Assembly: GCF_022288805.1 (NCBI RefSeq)
Contig: NZ_JAKOPM010000008.1
Span: 1 to 64,000, forward strand
Source: Corynebacterium yonathiae
GTDB taxonomy: Bacteria; Actinomycetota; Actinomycetes; Mycobacteriales; Mycobacteriaceae
Direction of reading: 5' to 3'
DNA length: 64,000 nucleotides
The position numbers were made by a program, and so were the translations under genes. The notes below the pieces were generated by a model that worked only from the letters and a program-made list of their open reading frames with translations, was not told the origin of the DNA and searched no databases. Below are positions 18,750-27,589 of the stretch, piece by piece. Positions within the stretch are counted from its first letter, which is position 1. Each line of letters opens with the position of its first letter.

Positions 18750-19286
18750 CTACGCCCAGTGATAGCGCGCCCGTAGCCTATTCGCGATTCGTTCGAACCT
18801 GCGTTCTGGGAAAAGCGTGCCCTGGCGGCGCACCTGTTCCTCGGAAACTTCGAGTAGGCGGTCGAGTCGCACCCAGCAGTCGCACCCGGATTCGTCCCAT
18901 TCGCCGGCGCCGATTTCTAACCAGGCGTCGTCAAGCGCATGCTTCGGGTTGGGGGAGATAAGCAACCCCATTACCGTGGTGCGGGTCCGGCCAACGACCA
19001 AAATGGCGCGCTCGCGCGGCGGGGCCTGCTTGCCCTCGGCCGGCACCCACACCCAGACCACTTCGCCGGAATCGGCTTGGCCGTCCATATCGGGGGTGAA
19101 AAATATAGAGCGGGGGTGGGAGGCGGTGGCCTCGATCCGGATATCGGCGGCCTTGCGCGGCTCGTGGAATTCATCCGACCTATCCAACCCCAACCGAGAA
19201 TTGATGCGGGTCAGGCCGGTGTCTATGGGCTCGCGCTCGCTGATTCCCAGCGCTTGGCGCAGACGGGTGAGCATGGCGCTTTTCAT
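18750..19286 (-). CDS. PemK/MazF-like family protein, no antitoxin visible
   Basis: 178 residues. The C-terminal two thirds form a PemK/MazF-like barrel: [13 protein letters not shown], then [24 protein letters not shown], and a closing [23 protein letters not shown]. The N-terminal 60 residues are an extra basic segment. Annotated relatives exist next to lepA in other corynebacteria, from memory, so this is a stable neighbour rather than a mobile toxin. No antitoxin-sized gene overlaps it. ATG 19286 is chosen because TACAAT at 19299-19294 gives a leaderless start; the open frame extends into lepA. Confidence 0.75.
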   Translation of the reverse strand: MKSAMLTRLRQALGISEREPIDTGLTRINSRLGLDRSDEFHEPRKAADIRIEATASHPRSIFFTPDMDGQADSGEVVWVWVPAEGKQAPPRERAILVVGRTRTTVMGLLISPNPKHALDDAWLEIGAGEWDESGCDCWVRLDRLLEVSEEQVRRQGTLFPERRFERIANRLRARYHWA

Positions 19287-19292
19287 GTCGAC

Positions 19293-19299
19293 TATTGTA
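19293..19299. promoter_or_regulatory. Shared, overlapping -10 boxes for two divergent leaderless genes
   Basis: TATTGT (19293-19298, plus strand) ends 6 bases before the lepA ATG at 19305. On the other strand TACAAT (19299-19294) ends 7 bases before the MazF-like ATG at 19286. Both hexamers use the same seven base pairs, TATTGTA, in the 18-bp gap. Neither gene has a ribosome binding site there. Confidence 0.55.
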
Positions 19300-19304
19300 G
19301 ACGT

Positions 19305-21155
19305 ATGTCTGAAAACTTTGCGGCCACGACGTTTACGGATCCCGCCCGAATCCGAAACTTCTGCATTATTGCTCACATCGACCACGGCAAGTCGACGCTG
19401 GCGGACCGCATCCTGCAGCTATCCAAGGTGGTTGCGGAGCGCGATATGCGTGACCAGTTCCTCGATAATATGGATATCGAACGCGAGCGCGGTATTACCA
19501 TTAAGGCGCAGAACGTACGCCTGCCCTGGGTGCCCCAGTCCGGCTCGGACGAAGGGGAGCAGATCGTCCTCCAGATGATCGACACTCCTGGTCACGTGGA
19601 CTTCACCTATGAGGTCTCCCGCGCCCTTGAGGCATGTGAGGGCGCCATCCTGCTTGTCGACGCCGCTCAGGGCATCGAAGCCCAAACCCTCGCCAATCTC
19701 TACCTGGCGATGGAAAACGACCTGGAAATCATCCCGGTCCTCAATAAAATCGACCTGCCGGCCGCCGACCCGGAAAAATACGCGTTGGAAATCGCCAATA
19801 TCATCGGCTGCGAGCCGGAGGAGGTGCTGCGCGTTTCCGGCAAGACCGGCGAGGGCGTGGTCGAGCTGCTAGATAAAGTCTGCGAGCTGGTGCCGCCGCC
19901 GTCCTCCGAGTTCGACGCGGATGCGCCGGCCCGCGCCATGATTTTTGACTCCGTCTATGACACCTACCGCGGCGTTGTGACCTATATTCGCATGGTGGAT
20001 GGCAAGCTCACCCCGCGCCAGAAGGTCACGATGATGTCGACCAACGCCAACCACGAGCTACTCGAAATCGGCATCGTGTCACCCACGATGCAAAAATGTG
20101 AGGGCTTGGGGCCCGGCGAGGTGGGCTACCTGATTACCGGCGTGAAGGATGTCCGTGAGACCAAGGTCGGCGATACCGTCACCTGGTCCAATGGCGGCGC
20201 TGAGACTCCGCTCAAGGGCTATAAGGACCCGGACCCGATGGTCTACTCCGGTCTTTTCCCTATTTCCCAGGCTGACTTCCCAGACCTCCGCGATGCGCTG
20301 GAAAAGCTGCAGCTTAACGACGCCTCCCTTACCTTCGAGCCCGAAACCTCCGTCGCCCTCGGCTTTGGTTTTCGCTGCGGGTTCTTGGGCCTATTGCACA
20401 TGGAAATTACCCGCGACCGCTTGGAGCGCGAGTTCGGCCTCGATTTGATTTCTACCGCGCCGTCGGTGACCTACCGCGTGGTGGCCGAAGACGGCGAAGA
20501 AAAGTGGGTTCACAACCCGTCTGACTGGCCCGAAGGCAAACTCACCGAGGTTTATGAGCCGGTGGTGAAGATGACCGTCATCGTGCCCGAGCAATTCGTC
20601 GGCCCCACCATGGAACTTTGCCAGTCCAAGCGCGGCCAGATGGGCGGCATGGATTACCTCTCTGAGGACCGCGTAGAGCTGCGCTACACCATGCCGCTGG
20701 GCGAAATCATCTTTGATTTCTTCGACATGCTCAAGTCCCGTACCAAGGGCTACGCCTCGCTGAACTACGAGGAGGCCGGCGAGCAGCTCGCAGACCTGGT
20801 CAAGGTCGATATCCTGCTCAACGGCGACCCAGTCGACGCCTTCTCCGCCATCGTCCACCGGGATTCCGCCCAGTGGTACGGCAATAAGATGACCAAGAAG
20901 CTTAAAGAGCTCATCCCGCGCCAGCAGTTCGAGGTGCCGGTGCAGGCGGCCATTGGCTCAAAGATCATCGCCCGCGAAAACATCCGGGCCATGCGCAAGG
21001 ACGTGCTAGCCAAGTGCTACGGCGGCGATATTTCCCGTAAGCGCAAGCTGTTGGAGAAGCAGAAGGCCGGTAAGAAGCGCATGAAGACCTTGGGCTCCGT
21101 CTCGGTGCCGCAGGAGGCTTTCGTGGCCGCGCTGTCTACCGACGCCGACGATTAA
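19305..21155 (+). CDS. lepA: Elongation factor 4 (LepA)
   Basis: 616 residues. Ribosome-associated GTPase of the EF-G class. G1 in [14 protein letters not shown] (residues about 19-32), switch region [12 protein letters not shown]3 DTPGHVDF, G4 NKIDLP, domain II, EF-G-like domains, and the LepA-specific C-terminal domain ending [19 protein letters not shown] 19305 starts right at the family's N-terminus ([19 protein letters not shown]). The open frame extends antisense through the MazF-like gene and is not coding there. The next 100 bases hold a CCTCACA/TGTGAGG hairpin (21182-21208) with no T-run. Confidence 0.97.
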   Translation: MSENFAATTFTDPARIRNFCIIAHIDHGKSTLADRILQLSKVVAERDMRDQFLDNMDIERERGITIKAQNVRLPWVPQSGSDEGEQIVLQMIDTPGHVDFTYEVSRALEACEGAILLVDAAQGIEAQTLANLYLAMENDLEIIPVLNKIDLPAADPEKYALEIANIIGCEPEEVLRVSGKTGEGVVELLDKVCELVPPPSSEFDADAPARAMIFDSVYDTYRGVVTYIRMVDGKLTPRQKVTMMSTNANHELLEIGIVSPTMQKCEGLGPGEVGYLITGVKDVRETKVGDTVTWSNGGAETPLKGYKDPDPMVYSGLFPISQADFPDLRDALEKLQLNDASLTFEPETSVALGFGFRCGFLGLLHMEITRDRLEREFGLDLISTAPSVTYRVVAEDGEEKWVHNPSDWPEGKLTEVYEPVVKMTVIVPEQFVGPTMELCQSKRGQMGGMDYLSEDRVELRYTMPLGEIIFDFFDMLKSRTKGYASLNYEEAGEQLADLVKVDILLNGDPVDAFSAIVHRDSAQWYGNKMTKKLKELIPRQQFEVPVQAAIGSKIIARENIRAMRKDVLAKCYGGDISRKRKLLEKQKAGKKRMKTLGSVSVPQEAFVAALSTDADD

Positions 21156-21263
21156 AACACCACCTACGCACGCCGAACCCGCCTCACAGCCGCGGCTAGG
21201 TTGTGAGGTCGGTCAGCGTAATCGAGTAGTGTTTGGCTGAGTGATTTGGGCAGGTAACTTGGC

Positions 21264-22244
21264 CTATCGGGCCCACGGCGGGATCCACGTTATGCGTCCC
21301 CGTCTTCGCTCCAGTCGGCCGCGTACCGGCGGCGCGTTCGGGTCGTCGTCGTTGACGCCGTTGTGATACGGACACGCCACACTGAGATTCGCCATATTGG
21401 TCTCGCCGCCGTGTTTCCACGCCTGCAGGTGGTGAATCTGGCACTTATCAGCCGGATAGTTGCACTCGGCCCACGGGCAGGTGGGGTTTTCCGCACCTGC
21501 CATCAGTCGCTGCTTATCGGAGGCATGCCGCGAGGTGTGATACAGGTTCACCGGCCCCTCATAGGGATGGACGAGGGTGACGAGTCCGCATTCGGCAAGG
21601 CGCTTTTCCACCAGTTTGGCGCCACTGATTTCGGCCCCATTGGTCAACCGCAGCGTGATTTCCTCGCCTCCACCAGAAAGGATTTCATCTAATTCATCGA
21701 GCTGGATGATGATATTCGTCGTCGACGCAGGCCGGGCCGTGGCCTCACCGCGGAAGAAGATATTGCTTACGGAATCGAGCGGCTTGTCCTCGTTAATGCT
21801 GGCGTGCAGGTCAGCGATGAAATCAGAATCACCGGTGATGGAAAGAGTCGACGGACCGCCCTTGCGCCGGGTTACCCGAACCCCCTTCTCCGGTTGCCGC
21901 GGCGGATACATCTCCTTTAACCGCGTGCGAGCAAGGCGCTCCACATCCTGGTCAGTGGCACACAACTCCGAGCGCAGCGCCCACGCGTCCCGCTTGGATT
22001 TGGTGCGGGAGACGTATTTTTCGATGATCTTCAACGTCGCTAAGCAGTGCTTAGTTGCCCGGCACGAACGCTGCCGGCGGGTGAAGGGAGTGGGGCCAAA
22101 GTAGACGTCGGCAAGCGCAAGCAGGCTACGGGTCTCCTGCCGGGGCAGGCCCAGGCGCAGATCCGCCTCGCGCACGCCGGAGACCTCGCCGAGAAGCTCC
22201 ATCGGCGAGGCGAGTTGGCGGGCGTAGTCCTGCAAGCGGGTCAT
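21264..22244 (-). CDS. DUF222/HNH endonuclease-family protein
   Basis: 326 residues, the corynebacterial version of the 13E12-like family. The helical DUF222 part takes about 1-215. A treble-clef HNH nuclease motif closes it: CPWAECNYPADKCQIHHLQ, then WKHGGETNMANLSVACPYHN, with the metal-binding cysteines and histidines intact. Such genes are present in many copies in actinobacteria, function unknown, often tied to mobility. ATG 22244 is supported by TAGGCT at 22257-22252, 7 bases upstream, a leaderless arrangement; the frame extends to 22316 without family similarity. It is divergent from the amidohydrolase. Confidence 0.85.
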   Translation of the reverse strand: MTRLQDYARQLASPMELLGEVSGVREADLRLGLPRQETRSLLALADVYFGPTPFTRRQRSCRATKHCLATLKIIEKYVSRTKSKRDAWALRSELCATDQDVERLARTRLKEMYPPRQPEKGVRVTRRKGGPSTLSITGDSDFIADLHASINEDKPLDSVSNIFFRGEATARPASTTNIIIQLDELDEILSGGGEEITLRLTNGAEISGAKLVEKRLAECGLVTLVHPYEGPVNLYHTSRHASDKQRLMAGAENPTCPWAECNYPADKCQIHHLQAWKHGGETNMANLSVACPYHNGVNDDDPNAPPVRGRLERRRGRITWIPPWAR

Positions 22245-22294
22245 GCCGGTGAGCCTAAGGTACCCCGCAAGACCGGGGTAGCTCACCCGAGCCA

Positions 22295-22359
22295 GCCTGT
22301 GGATAACTCGCCCCACCCGTCACACCAACCCCGAACCCGCCCGGCGGCCTGTGGATAAC
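22295..22359. promoter_or_regulatory. Direct pair of perfect DnaA boxes between the HNH gene and the amidohydrolase
   Basis: GCCTGTGGATAAC occurs at 22295-22307 and again at 22347-22359, 52 bp apart and in the same orientation. Each contains TGTGGATAA, the complement of the DnaA box TTATCCACA. The left one lies about 55 bases before the likely start of the HNH-gene transcript, the right one 43 bases before the amidohydrolase start. Confidence 0.5.
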
Positions 22360-22401
22360 CTGCGGTACCCTCGAATGCGAAAGCGAGAAAAGGAGCTCCC
22401 C

Positions 22402-23778
22402 ATGACTGACCCGACCAAGCGCATTCGCCCCACCAACCCCGGACGCCTGGCCGCCCCACGCCAGGCCCAGCAGCTGCCGCCCCTACCGGTGACGCGGGCA
22501 CGCATCGGGGAGCGGATTGCCACCGAGGTCTTCCAGGAAATGGGCGAGGAGATGCTCGAAGAGCTGCAGAATTTTCGCCGCGACCTGCACCGCAACCCAG
22601 AGATTGGCCTGGATCTGCCGCGCACGCAAAAGAAGGTCTTGGAAGCGCTCGAGGGCCTGCCGCTGGAGATTCACGTGGGCCAGGACCTGAGCTCAGTGGT
22701 CGCCGTGCTGCGCGGCGGCCAACGCGGCGAGCGGCCGGTGTCGGTGCTTTTGCGCGCGGACATGGACGCCCTCGAAGTGCGTGAGCAGACCGGCAGCCCG
22801 TTCGCGTCGACGAATGGGTATATGCACGCCTGCGGCCACGATCTGCACACCGCTGGTCTGGTGGGCGCGGCGCGGATTCTGTGCGAGCATCGCGAGGAGC
22901 TGCACGGCGACGTTACGTTTATGTTCCAGCCCGGCGAGGAGGGGCCGGGCGGCGCGCTGCCGATGATTGAGGAAGGCGTGCTTGACGCCGCTGGCCGACG
23001 CCCCATTGCCGCCTACGGCCTGCACGTTGGCCCCCAGGACCGCGGCACGTTCCACTATGTGCCTGGCCCGATGATGGCCAGCTCGTCCAACCTGACCATC
23101 ACGGTGCTGGGCAAGGGCGGGCACGGCTCCCGCCCGCACGATGCTATTGACCCAGTAGCGGCGCTGGCGGAGATCCAAATGTCGCTGCAGACCGCACTGA
23201 CCCGCCGCTTCGATGCGCTCGAACCCATCGTGATTACCGTGACCAACCTGTGGGCGGGCGATGGCGCGTATAACGCCATCCCGGAACGCGCGGCCTTGGG
23301 TGCTACGGTGCGCGTGCTGCGCGATGAGAAGATCGACGCCGTGCGGCAGATGATTACGGAGGTCTCCAGCTCCGTTGCTGCTTCCCACCGGTGTACCGCG
23401 CAGGTGGATTTCGAGGTTTTGTACCCGACCACCAAGACGAATCCGCGGGAAAATCAGTTCGCCGCTACCTTGTGGAGCCAGATGTTTGGCACCGAAAACG
23501 TCCAGCCTTTTGATGCCCCGATGATGGCCTCTGAAGACTTCGGCTATGTCCTTGCGCAGGTGCCGGGCACGTTTATGTGGATGGGCACGGCCAATCCGGA
23601 AAAGCCCGAAAATCAGCGCGAGTGGAACCACTCGCCAATGATGCGTTTCGATGATTCGGTGCTGGGAATGCAGGCCGCAGCGTTGGCGGCCGTGGCATTT
23701 GAGCGCCTGGCCACCGAAAACGAGCATCCGTCTGCGCAGACGAAGGCCATGCGCGACGCTGCCGGGGTGCAAAAATAA
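22402..23778 (+). CDS. M20 family amidohydrolase/peptidase
   Basis: 458 residues. Co-catalytic metallo-amidohydrolase of the HipO/IAA-amino-acid-hydrolase group. Core motifs: RRDLHRNPEIGLDLPRTQ, LLRADMDALEVREQTG, the metal ligands in HACGHDLHTA and QPGEEGPGGA, and a late ASEDFGYVLAQVPG. About 60 extra N-terminal residues (proline-rich, then a helix) precede the family domain. ATG 22402 follows AAAAGGAGCT at 22389-22398, a strong ribosome binding site. The substrate is probably an N-acyl amino acid. Two DnaA boxes lie upstream. Confidence 0.9.
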   Translation: MTDPTKRIRPTNPGRLAAPRQAQQLPPLPVTRARIGERIATEVFQEMGEEMLEELQNFRRDLHRNPEIGLDLPRTQKKVLEALEGLPLEIHVGQDLSSVVAVLRGGQRGERPVSVLLRADMDALEVREQTGSPFASTNGYMHACGHDLHTAGLVGAARILCEHREELHGDVTFMFQPGEEGPGGALPMIEEGVLDAAGRRPIAAYGLHVGPQDRGTFHYVPGPMMASSSNLTITVLGKGGHGSRPHDAIDPVAALAEIQMSLQTALTRRFDALEPIVITVTNLWAGDGAYNAIPERAALGATVRVLRDEKIDAVRQMITEVSSSVAASHRCTAQVDFEVLYPTTKTNPRENQFAATLWSQMFGTENVQPFDAPMMASEDFGYVLAQVPGTFMWMGTANPEKPENQREWNHSPMMRFDDSVLGMQAAALAAVAFERLATENEHPSAQTKAMRDAAGVQK

Positions 23779-23807
23779 TTCATCCCTAGGGATTATGGCC
23801 ATGGGCT

Positions 23808-23813
23808 TAAGCT
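23808..23813 (+). promoter_or_regulatory. -10 hexamer TAAGCT, leaderless promoter of the first sensor kinase operon
   Basis: TAAGCT ends 7 bases before ATG 23821. No ribosome binding site is seen. The same TAAGCT hexamer is placed alike before proA and the ankyrin gene. Confidence 0.4.
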
Positions 23814-23820
23814 TTAGGTC

Positions 23821-25041
23821 ATGATCAGAACGAAGTGGAGCACGGCGGGAATTGTTGCCGCTTGTGCGGTGGCGAATTGGCTCATCGGCGTGGTGCTGAT
23901 GAACCTCGACATTGAGGAGTATTCGCCGTCGTTTGCGGAGTACGGGCCCTATATCTGCACCGGTTTTGCGGTGGGGGTGGTGACGATTATCGCCCTGCCC
24001 TTTGCGTTAGAGCACCAGCCGCGCGAGCTTTCCGACGTCGACTATGCCGGCTCCACCCGTAGCTTCATCGCTGGCTGTATCGTGCTGCTGGGGTCGAGCT
24101 CCTATTTTGGTGCAGCTAGTGGAGTCGTGGCTTTCATTTCCATGGTCTCGCGCCGCTCGACTTCGCGCTCGGTGGCCGCAGTGGCGTGCTTCGTGGCGGC
24201 GTTTGCGATTGATGCGTTCTTCAACCCCTATATGGCCTGGGACGATATCGGATGGGTTGGTGCCATCTTCGTTGTGGTCGTGATGGTCGCGGGGTTATTG
24301 GTGGGACAAAAGCGCGCCAATTTGCGCGAAAAGCGGTGGCGGGTGGAGCAAGAAGCCCGGATGAATCGCGAAGAGATGCGTGCCAAGGTAGAGCGCGCGC
24401 GGCAAGAAGAGCGCGAGAGTATCGCGCGCGACATGCACGATACGCTCTCGCATCGGCTGAGCCTTGTGGCCATTCATGCGGGTGCGCTGAGCTATCCGCG
24501 TGAAGGCGTGCCGGCCGAGTTCACAGACGCAGCGCGCACCATCCGCACGGAGGCCCAGAACGCGGTAGAAGATTTGCGCACCGTCTTAAGCGCCTTGCGC
24601 GAAGACCTTTCCGAGGATCCGCGCACCACCTTAGAAGAGCTAGTCGCGACCGCGCGTGAGGCCGGCACGCAGGTGACCGTGACCTACGCGGACGGTGCCG
24701 GCCCGGATGTTTTTACTGGGCTATCCACGATGGCGCAGCACGCCGTGCACCGCGCAGTACAGGAGGGCCTGACCAATGCACGCAAGCACGCCGCTGACCA
24801 GCCGGTGAGCATTACGGTGCGCGAGGTGGCCGGTGAGGTGGGCATCGAGATGCGCAACCCACTACCGGCGGCACCGGCCGGGGATCGCGCAGGTGCCAGC
24901 GCCGGCGGCTACGGGCTGGTGGGACTGCGCGAGCGTGTGGAGCTATCCGGCGGGCGCATGAATGTTCACGTCGGCGAAGAAGGTGAGGAATTTAGCTGGA
25001 GCATCCAGCTACCACTGGCGCACAAGGAGGCCACGCAATGA
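23821..25041 (+). CDS. Sensor histidine kinase, NarL/DesK type (system 1)
   Basis: 406 residues. Five or so membrane helices in the first 165 residues with only short loops, so it likely senses membrane state or a membrane-active compound rather than a large extracellular ligand. A coiled stretch (168-195) leads to the HisKA_3 phospho-acceptor motif RESIARDMHDTLSHRLS with His206. The HATPase domain has the N-box QEGLTNARKHA and the G-box GGYGLVGLRERV. It overlaps the next gene by 4 bases (ATGA). Partner regulator is at 25646. Confidence 0.93.
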   Translation: MIRTKWSTAGIVAACAVANWLIGVVLMNLDIEEYSPSFAEYGPYICTGFAVGVVTIIALPFALEHQPRELSDVDYAGSTRSFIAGCIVLLGSSSYFGAASGVVAFISMVSRRSTSRSVAAVACFVAAFAIDAFFNPYMAWDDIGWVGAIFVVVVMVAGLLVGQKRANLREKRWRVEQEARMNREEMRAKVERARQEERESIARDMHDTLSHRLSLVAIHAGALSYPREGVPAEFTDAARTIRTEAQNAVEDLRTVLSALREDLSEDPRTTLEELVATAREAGTQVTVTYADGAGPDVFTGLSTMAQHAVHRAVQEGLTNARKHAADQPVSITVREVAGEVGIEMRNPLPAAPAGDRAGASAGGYGLVGLRERVELSGGRMNVHVGEEGEEFSWSIQLPLAHKEATQ

Positions 25042-25649
25042 GCGAGATGAGTTGGCACCTGCGCCATCCCGATTACGGGCTCATGCGCATTGACCTAGAA
25101 GAAACCACGACCCGCGAGGGCTGGACAGGAAAATACTTAGATTCTAAGCGCAGCCTTTTTACCTCCACGGTCAACGGCACTACGCGCAAGCTCAGCTACA
25201 CCGATACCGATGACTCGGCCTATAGCGTGGAATTCCTGCGCGGAAATAGCGATGATAATGCGCCCGAAGACGCAGATCGCATCGAGCTGGTGGAGCGCCG
25301 TGGCTATATCGTGCCACAGTTTCGCGGGCAAGGAGCGAGGGTGATGTTTGCAGCGGTGGGGAAGGTGGACGTCGATAAGCGCCTGCATCGGGTGAACCTG
25401 TGGACATTGCTTTTGCAGACTGCGCTGACATTCATTGCGGCCACGCTTGTCATCGACTTTTTCCCCAAATTATTCGAAAAAATGACCGATATTGTCGTGC
25501 CCTCGTTCCTCAATGGCGTAGTGACAGGCCATGCCAATATAGTGCCGATAGCGCTGGCGATTCTTGTGGCGCTTACAGTGGCGTATACGCCCGTTGCGTC
25601 GCAGTTCTGGCGCGCGCGGTGGAACCAACCAGTAGGAAAGGAAGCATGA
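25038..25649 (+). CDS. Unknown membrane protein within two-component operon 1
   Basis: 203 residues, not recognised. The first 115 residues are soluble and charged, with alternating beta-type segments (LMRIDLEE, YSVEFLRG, RIELVERRGYIV). Two hydrophobic helices follow at about 119-141 and 167-187, and a short basic tail. It overlaps the kinase upstream and the response regulator downstream by 4 bases each (ATGA), so all three are made together. The place suggests an accessory sensor or modulator of the kinase; that is inference. I see no lipobox or signal peptide. Confidence 0.85.
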   Translation: MSEMSWHLRHPDYGLMRIDLEETTTREGWTGKYLDSKRSLFTSTVNGTTRKLSYTDTDDSAYSVEFLRGNSDDNAPEDADRIELVERRGYIVPQFRGQGARVMFAAVGKVDVDKRLHRVNLWTLLLQTALTFIAATLVIDFFPKLFEKMTDIVVPSFLNGVVTGHANIVPIALAILVALTVAYTPVASQFWRARWNQPVGKEA

Positions 25650-26311
25650 TGGCAGATGCACTGCGCGTGGTGCTGGTTGATGACGAGGACCTAGTCCGCA
25701 GCGGGCTGCGCCTGTTGCTGTCTAATGCACCCGATATCGAGGTCGTGGCCGAGGCGAGCAATGGCCGGGAGGCGGTGGCAACCGTGCTCGATGCGCAGCC
25801 CGACGTGGTGTTGATGGATATCCGCATGCCGGTCATGGATGGCATCGCGGCTGTGGAGAAGATTCTGTCGGTCCATGCCGTGCCGATAATCATGCTTACG
25901 GCCTTTGATACCGATTCCTTCATTTTGCGGGCCCTGCGCGCCGGGGCGGCTGGGTTCTTGCTCAAGTCAACGCCGCCGGAATCGCTCATGGCGGCCGTGC
26001 GTGCGGCCGCGGCGGGGCAGCCGCTGTTGAGCCCGCAGGTCGTTGACAAGCTGGTAGGCATGCAAAGCCCCGCGCTTTCCGACGCCCATTCACACCACAC
26101 CCGCACCGCTCGCACCCGGCTTTCCACTTTGAGCTCGCGCGAGCGGGAAATCGCCGGGCTGGTAGCCCAGGGTTTGAATAATCAAGACATCGCCGACCAA
26201 CTGGTGGTGTCCATGGCGACGGTGAAATCGCATATGCAGCATATTTTGAAAAAGATCGGCGGTACCAGCCGCGTGCACATCGCAATCATGGTCTTAGAGG
26301 CGCGTGGCTAA
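25646..26311 (+). CDS. LuxR-type response regulator (system 1)
   Basis: 221 residues, cytoplasmic transcription factor. Receiver domain with phospho-acceptor Asp58 in DVVLMDIRMPVMDG, the conserved Thr in LTAFD and Lys in LLKSTPPE. The C-terminal LuxR helix-turn-helix reads LSSREREIAGLVAQGL and DIADQLVVSMATVKSHMQHI. ATG 25646 overlaps the TGA of the previous gene; a second ATG stands next to it at 25649. It is cognate to the kinase at 23821. Target genes cannot be read from here. Confidence 0.94.
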   Translation: MMADALRVVLVDDEDLVRSGLRLLLSNAPDIEVVAEASNGREAVATVLDAQPDVVLMDIRMPVMDGIAAVEKILSVHAVPIIMLTAFDTDSFILRALRAGAAGFLLKSTPPESLMAAVRAAAAGQPLLSPQVVDKLVGMQSPALSDAHSHHTRTARTRLSTLSSREREIAGLVAQGLNNQDIADQLVVSMATVKSHMQHILKKIGGTSRVHIAIMVLEARG

Positions 26312-26377
26312 GGCTGGAGAATCCTCCCTGCGGGGGATACCGCGCCGGCGGCAGGCCGGCTTAGACTGGTGCGCGTT

Positions 26378-27589
26378 ATGAAGTTGTTCCGAAAATCCGA
26401 CGAGATGCTCCAGCGCCCGCTGTGGCAGAAGATTCTCATCGCTTTAATCGTTGTCGTCGGCGACGTGCTGGTCACGTTGATGAGACTTGCGGAAAATGAT
26501 GCCTCAGAGATTCGGATCCTTGTTACAGCCGCGGTGATGGTCGTTACCTGGGCGCTTTTGCCTTTGGCTTTGCGCCATGCCGTTGGGGAGCGTGACCCGC
26601 GCAGCACGCAGCCCGGCCCGCGCAGCGCGTTGGTAGCCGCAACCATTATTTCGGCGACGGTGACGATTGCTGAGTACCGTCCTTCGGTAATGATAGCGGC
26701 GTTTTCTGCGGCCTCGCGCCGCAGCCGGTTGTGGATCGCGCTGGTATGCACGGCCATGGTGGCCTCGAAACTAGTCGACACTGATTTTTCCGGTGCTAAA
26801 GGTGCAGATATTCCGTTTCAGATGGGTTATTACGGCAGCGCGCTTATCCCGGCGCTGGTCGTACTGGTTGTTGGGTTGGTTCGCTCGAACCAGAAGGAGC
26901 GCACGATTGCGCTGCAGGCGCAGGCGGAGCTCACGCATGAGGAAATGGCCACGCGGGAGAACTTTGCGCGGCAGGAAGAACGCGACCGGATCGCGCGGGA
27001 TATGCACGATACGCTCTCGCACAGGCTGAGCATGATTGCGGTCTATGCCGGCGGGTTGGCCTACCGCAAAGACCTAGATCCGGAAGAGACGCGGCAATCT
27101 GCGCGCACGATTCGCGATGAAGCCGAGGCCGCCGTGGGGGATCTGCGTGAGGCGCTGCACTCGCTGCGCAGCGAGGGGCGCATCGATCCGCGCGAGGGCG
27201 TGGAATCGCTGGTGGAGCGTTCCCGCCAGGCGGGCATGGACGTGGAAGTGCGCTACCAGGCGGGCGCGGGGCCGCAATCGCTGGAGGAGCTGAGCACCAT
27301 GGCCGGCCACGCGCTCAACCGCGCGGTCCAGGAGGGCCTGACCAACGCCCGTAAGCACGCACCCGGGCAGCCGGTCACCATCACCATCGCTACGCTTGCC
27401 GACGCCCTGTCTATCACCATGTCTAACCCCACCGCCCAGACTGGGGAAAAGGCAGGCATGCACAGTGGTGGGTACGGGATCGTCGGCATGCGCGAGCGCG
27501 CTAGCGTGGTGGGCGGATCATTACAGGTACAGGACGGGGAAGAAAGCTTCTCGTGGACGCTGCGCCTGCCAAGGAAGGAAGAAAAGTGA
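26378..27589 (+). CDS. Sensor histidine kinase, NarL/DesK type (system 2)
   Basis: 403 residues, paralogue of the kinase at 23821. Four or five membrane helices in the first 170 residues, then the coiled linker, HisKA_3 motif RDRIARDMHDTLSHRLS with His210, N-box QEGLTNARKHA and G-box GGYGIVGMRER. The catalytic half is very close to system 1, the membrane half is not, so the two kinases probably see different signals. TAGACT at 26362-26367 could be a -10 with a leader of only a few bases. GTGA overlap with its regulator at 27586. Confidence 0.93.
   Translation: MKLFRKSDEMLQRPLWQKILIALIVVVGDVLVTLMRLAENDASEIRILVTAAVMVVTWALLPLALRHAVGERDPRSTQPGPRSALVAATIISATVTIAEYRPSVMIAAFSAASRRSRLWIALVCTAMVASKLVDTDFSGAKGADIPFQMGYYGSALIPALVVLVVGLVRSNQKERTIALQAQAELTHEEMATRENFARQEERDRIARDMHDTLSHRLSMIAVYAGGLAYRKDLDPEETRQSARTIRDEAEAAVGDLREALHSLRSEGRIDPREGVESLVERSRQAGMDVEVRYQAGAGPQSLEELSTMAGHALNRAVQEGLTNARKHAPGQPVTITIATLADALSITMSNPTAQTGEKAGMHSGGYGIVGMRERASVVGGSLQVQDGEESFSWTLRLPRKEEK

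Noticed and set aside
18939..19304. N-terminal extension of lepA by 122 codons
   Set aside because: This part lies antisense to the MazF-like gene and the LepA family starts exactly at 19305.
21182..21208. CCTCACA/TGTGAGG hairpin after lepA as a terminator
   Set aside because: No T-run follows on either strand and the loop is long; I mention it only within the lepA entry.
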